Positions 62,685 to 64,000 of a stretch of DNA of 64,000 nt are shown here, in pieces (position 1 is the first letter of the stretch; each line of letters starts with the position of its first letter). Source of the DNA: CAVPNY01 sp963706905. Lineage in GTDB: Bacteria; Chloroflexota; Anaerolineae; Anaerolineales; UBA4823. The position numbers and the translations under genes were made by a program. The notes beneath the pieces are model-generated. The model was given only the letters and a program-made list of their open reading frames with translations. It searched no databases and was not told the DNA's origin. The stretch spans positions 186,001 through 250,000 of the forward strand of contig CAVPNY010000023.1 in assembly GCA_963706905.1 (NCBI GenBank), read 5' to 3'.

Positions 62685-63683
62685 ATGAAATCCTTGATTC
62701 AAAAACTCGTCGAAACCACCGGGCCATCCGGCTACGAATCCCAAATCCGCGCCGTTATCCGCCTCGAGGTTGAGGCCCTGGCGGATGAAATCCGTGTGGA
62801 CGCCCTCGGCAATCTGATTGCTGTGAAAGGTCAGGTGAAGCCAGGCGGCAAGAAGATCATGCTTTCTGCTCACATGGACGAGATCGGGTTGATCGCTACT
62901 CACATTGATGAGAACGGTTTTGTACGCTTCACTACCATCGGCGGTGTGCGGCGGATGACCTGTGTCGGAGGTCGGGTGCGCTTCCTGAATGGTACCAGCG
63001 GTGTGATCGGACAGGAGAACCCGGACGAAAGAACGAAACTGCCTGAATTTGACCAGATGTTCATTGACGTCGGCGCCACCAGCCGGGCAAGCTGTCCGGT
63101 GCATATCGGCGATCTGGCCGCCTTCGACCGCCCTTTTGTCGACCACGGGGACCGTCTGGTTAGTAAAGCTATGGATGACCGTATCGGTGTGGCGGTTCTG
63201 ATCGAAACTCTGCGCAAGTTTCGCCAGGGTCCCAACCAGGTTTTCTTCGTTTTCAGCGTGCAAGAAGAAGTCGGGCTGCGTGGCGCCACTACGGCTGCCT
63301 TCGGCCTGGACCCGGAGATTGGCATCGCCGTGGACGTCACCGCCACAGGCGACACCCCCAGAGGTTTAAAGATGGCGGTCAGCCTGGGTAAAGGCGCCGC
63401 GATTAAAGTCCGCGATGGCGGGATGCTCTCTGACCCCCGCGTGATTGATTGGATGGTAAGCACTGCTGCCAAGGCTGATATTCCTTACCAGATGGAAGTC
63501 CTTGAAGGAGGAACCACAGATGCACGCGCCATCCAGCTCGCCCGGGCCGGAGTTCCAACCGGGTGCATCTCGATCCCTTGCCGCTACATTCATGCCCCCT
63601 CGGAAATGGTAGACTTCGCCGATGTGCAAGCTACCGTTCAGCTGTTGCATGCCCTGATCAGCCAGCCTGTTGAGTTGGGGTAA
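62685..63683 (+). CDS. M42 family metallo-aminopeptidase (third of three)
   Basis: Intact 332-residue paralogue: TGPSGYESQIRAVIRLEVEA, metal-ligand LSAHMDEIGLIATHIDENGF, SKAMDDRIGVAVLIETL, catalytic VFSVQEEVGLRGATTAAFGL, AVDVTATGDTP, GGTTDARAIQLARAGVPTGC and IPCRYIHAPSEMVDFAD. All expected metal and catalytic residues are visible. It begins 56 bases after the second copy, with TGGAGC before the ATG. It is the canonical member of the trio by spacing and motif quality. Cytosolic peptide degradation is the likely role. Confidence 0.94.
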   Translation: MKSLIQKLVETTGPSGYESQIRAVIRLEVEALADEIRVDALGNLIAVKGQVKPGGKKIMLSAHMDEIGLIATHIDENGFVRFTTIGGVRRMTCVGGRVRFLNGTSGVIGQENPDERTKLPEFDQMFIDVGATSRASCPVHIGDLAAFDRPFVDHGDRLVSKAMDDRIGVAVLIETLRKFRQGPNQVFFVFSVQEEVGLRGATTAAFGLDPEIGIAVDVTATGDTPRGLKMAVSLGKGAAIKVRDGGMLSDPRVIDWMVSTAAKADIPYQMEVLEGGTTDARAIQLARAGVPTGCISIPCRYIHAPSEMVDFADVQATVQLLHALISQPVELG

Positions 63684-63692
63684 ATTCATAGT

Positions 63693-64000
63693 ATGAAAAT
63701 GCTGTTGTGCGATGTTTTTTCTTTTATCCGCAGGCTATACCTGCAATTGAAAGAAAATAACGAGTTCGTCTTGAGAGGTATCCTGTTCACTCTGGGGTTG
63801 TTAGTCTGCCTGGGACTGAGCGCCTGTGGCAGCGCCGCGTTCCCCGGCTTGCCTGCTGGGTCCGCAACACCTGAAACCTCCCCTACGGCGACCCTCACCG
63901 CTACACCGGAAAGCGCGCTGCCTACATCCACACCTGGTCCGACCACCCTGCGCCTCTGGCTGCCTCCCCAGTTCGATCCCGGCCAGGACGACCCGGCTAG
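63693..64000 (+). CDS. Lipoprotein, probable ABC solute-binding protein (N-terminal part, cut by window edge)
   Basis: The first 102 codons of a gene that leaves the window. From the ATG at 63693 there is a basic N-terminus, a hydrophobic stretch and a lipobox GLSAC (near residue 44), a Thr/Pro/Ser linker, then TTLRLWLPPQFDPGQDDPA. The phrase LRLWLPPQFDP resembles the first strand of family-1 (sugar-type) solute-binding proteins, where LxxWxxP starts the mature domain. The class is inferred from this short stretch only. Confidence 0.6.
   Translation, partial: MKMLLCDVFSFIRRLYLQLKENNEFVLRGILFTLGLLVCLGLSACGSAAFPGLPAGSATPETSPTATLTATPESALPTSTPGPTTLRLWLPPQFDPGQDDPA

Noticed and set aside
1..64000. 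rRNA or tRNA genes and replication origin
   Set aside because: No tRNA cloverleaf, rRNA-like sequence, DnaA-box cluster or dnaA/gyrB context was found by reading; only a covariance-model scan could exclude a missed tRNA.

Overview
The window looks like a chromosomal stretch of a GC-rich, diderm-unlike bacterium, most likely a Chloroflexota of the Anaerolineae type. This is an inference. It rests on many secreted lipoproteins with Thr/Pro-rich linkers, an NBR1-type Ig-like lipoprotein, a bifunctional phosphoglucose/phosphomannose isomerase, a DUF951 protein, a T-box-controlled serS, three tandem M42 aminopeptidases and VanW/YkvA-type envelope genes. No rRNA or tRNA gene was seen. About 60 protein genes are recognisable. 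At least eleven reading frames carry one or more frame breaks, several at short homopolymers and including the conserved greA and fur, so base-calling indels in a draft assembly are likely; a few accessory genes may be truly decayed.

Layout. 0-5 kb: the start of coaE (cut by the window edge) and a peptide-type ABC transporter operon (substrate-binding lipoprotein, two permeases) whose binding protein appears circularly permuted. 5-24 kb: core metabolism, with kbl, a prephenate-dehydrogenase-like gene, an HD protein and a site-2 protease in one operon, then DUF951, rsmI, pgi/pmi, a PAP2/nucleotidyltransferase/quinate-dehydrogenase-like trio, ilvE, a GNAT and a two-component system. A fur-feoB-feoA-cysK-cysE run follows, headed by a perfect 23-bp palindrome; it would couple iron uptake to cysteine supply.

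24.4-31.1 kb is an accessory island bracketed by a 40-bp direct repeat (39/40 identical). It holds a REP-associated tyrosine transposase (RAYT) beside arrays of a three-hairpin REP-like element, an IS1182-type insertion that landed inside one array, and a YefM-type antitoxin gene translationally coupled to a large NACHT NTPase / formylglycine-generating-enzyme-like (FGE) protein. The FGE part ends like a diversity-generating-retroelement target. A perfect palindrome upstream of the antitoxin is its probable operator.

31-41 kb is a one-directional cluster with the look of a detoxification or resistance operon: an ABC exporter (ATPase and ABC-2 permease), an MFS transporter, five GNAT acetyltransferases (three of them double-domain), a HAD hydrolase and an amidase. 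Its upstream leader contains a good promoter, a 31-codon leader ORF with its own ribosome site and an Arg-Lys-Arg motif, an intrinsic terminator and a second hairpin with the same stem. This has the architecture of ribosome-mediated attenuation.

41-64 kb: a phosphatase and a sugar-dehydrogenase lipoprotein, YkvA, a very large alpha-2-macroglobulin lipoprotein, a Cys/Met PLP enzyme, VanW, Trm112, a HEAT-repeat protein, T-box-serS-DUF456, lysS, greA, a PIG-L deacetylase, a Thr/Pro-rich secreted protein, the M42 trio, and the start of a solute-binding lipoprotein that runs off the window.
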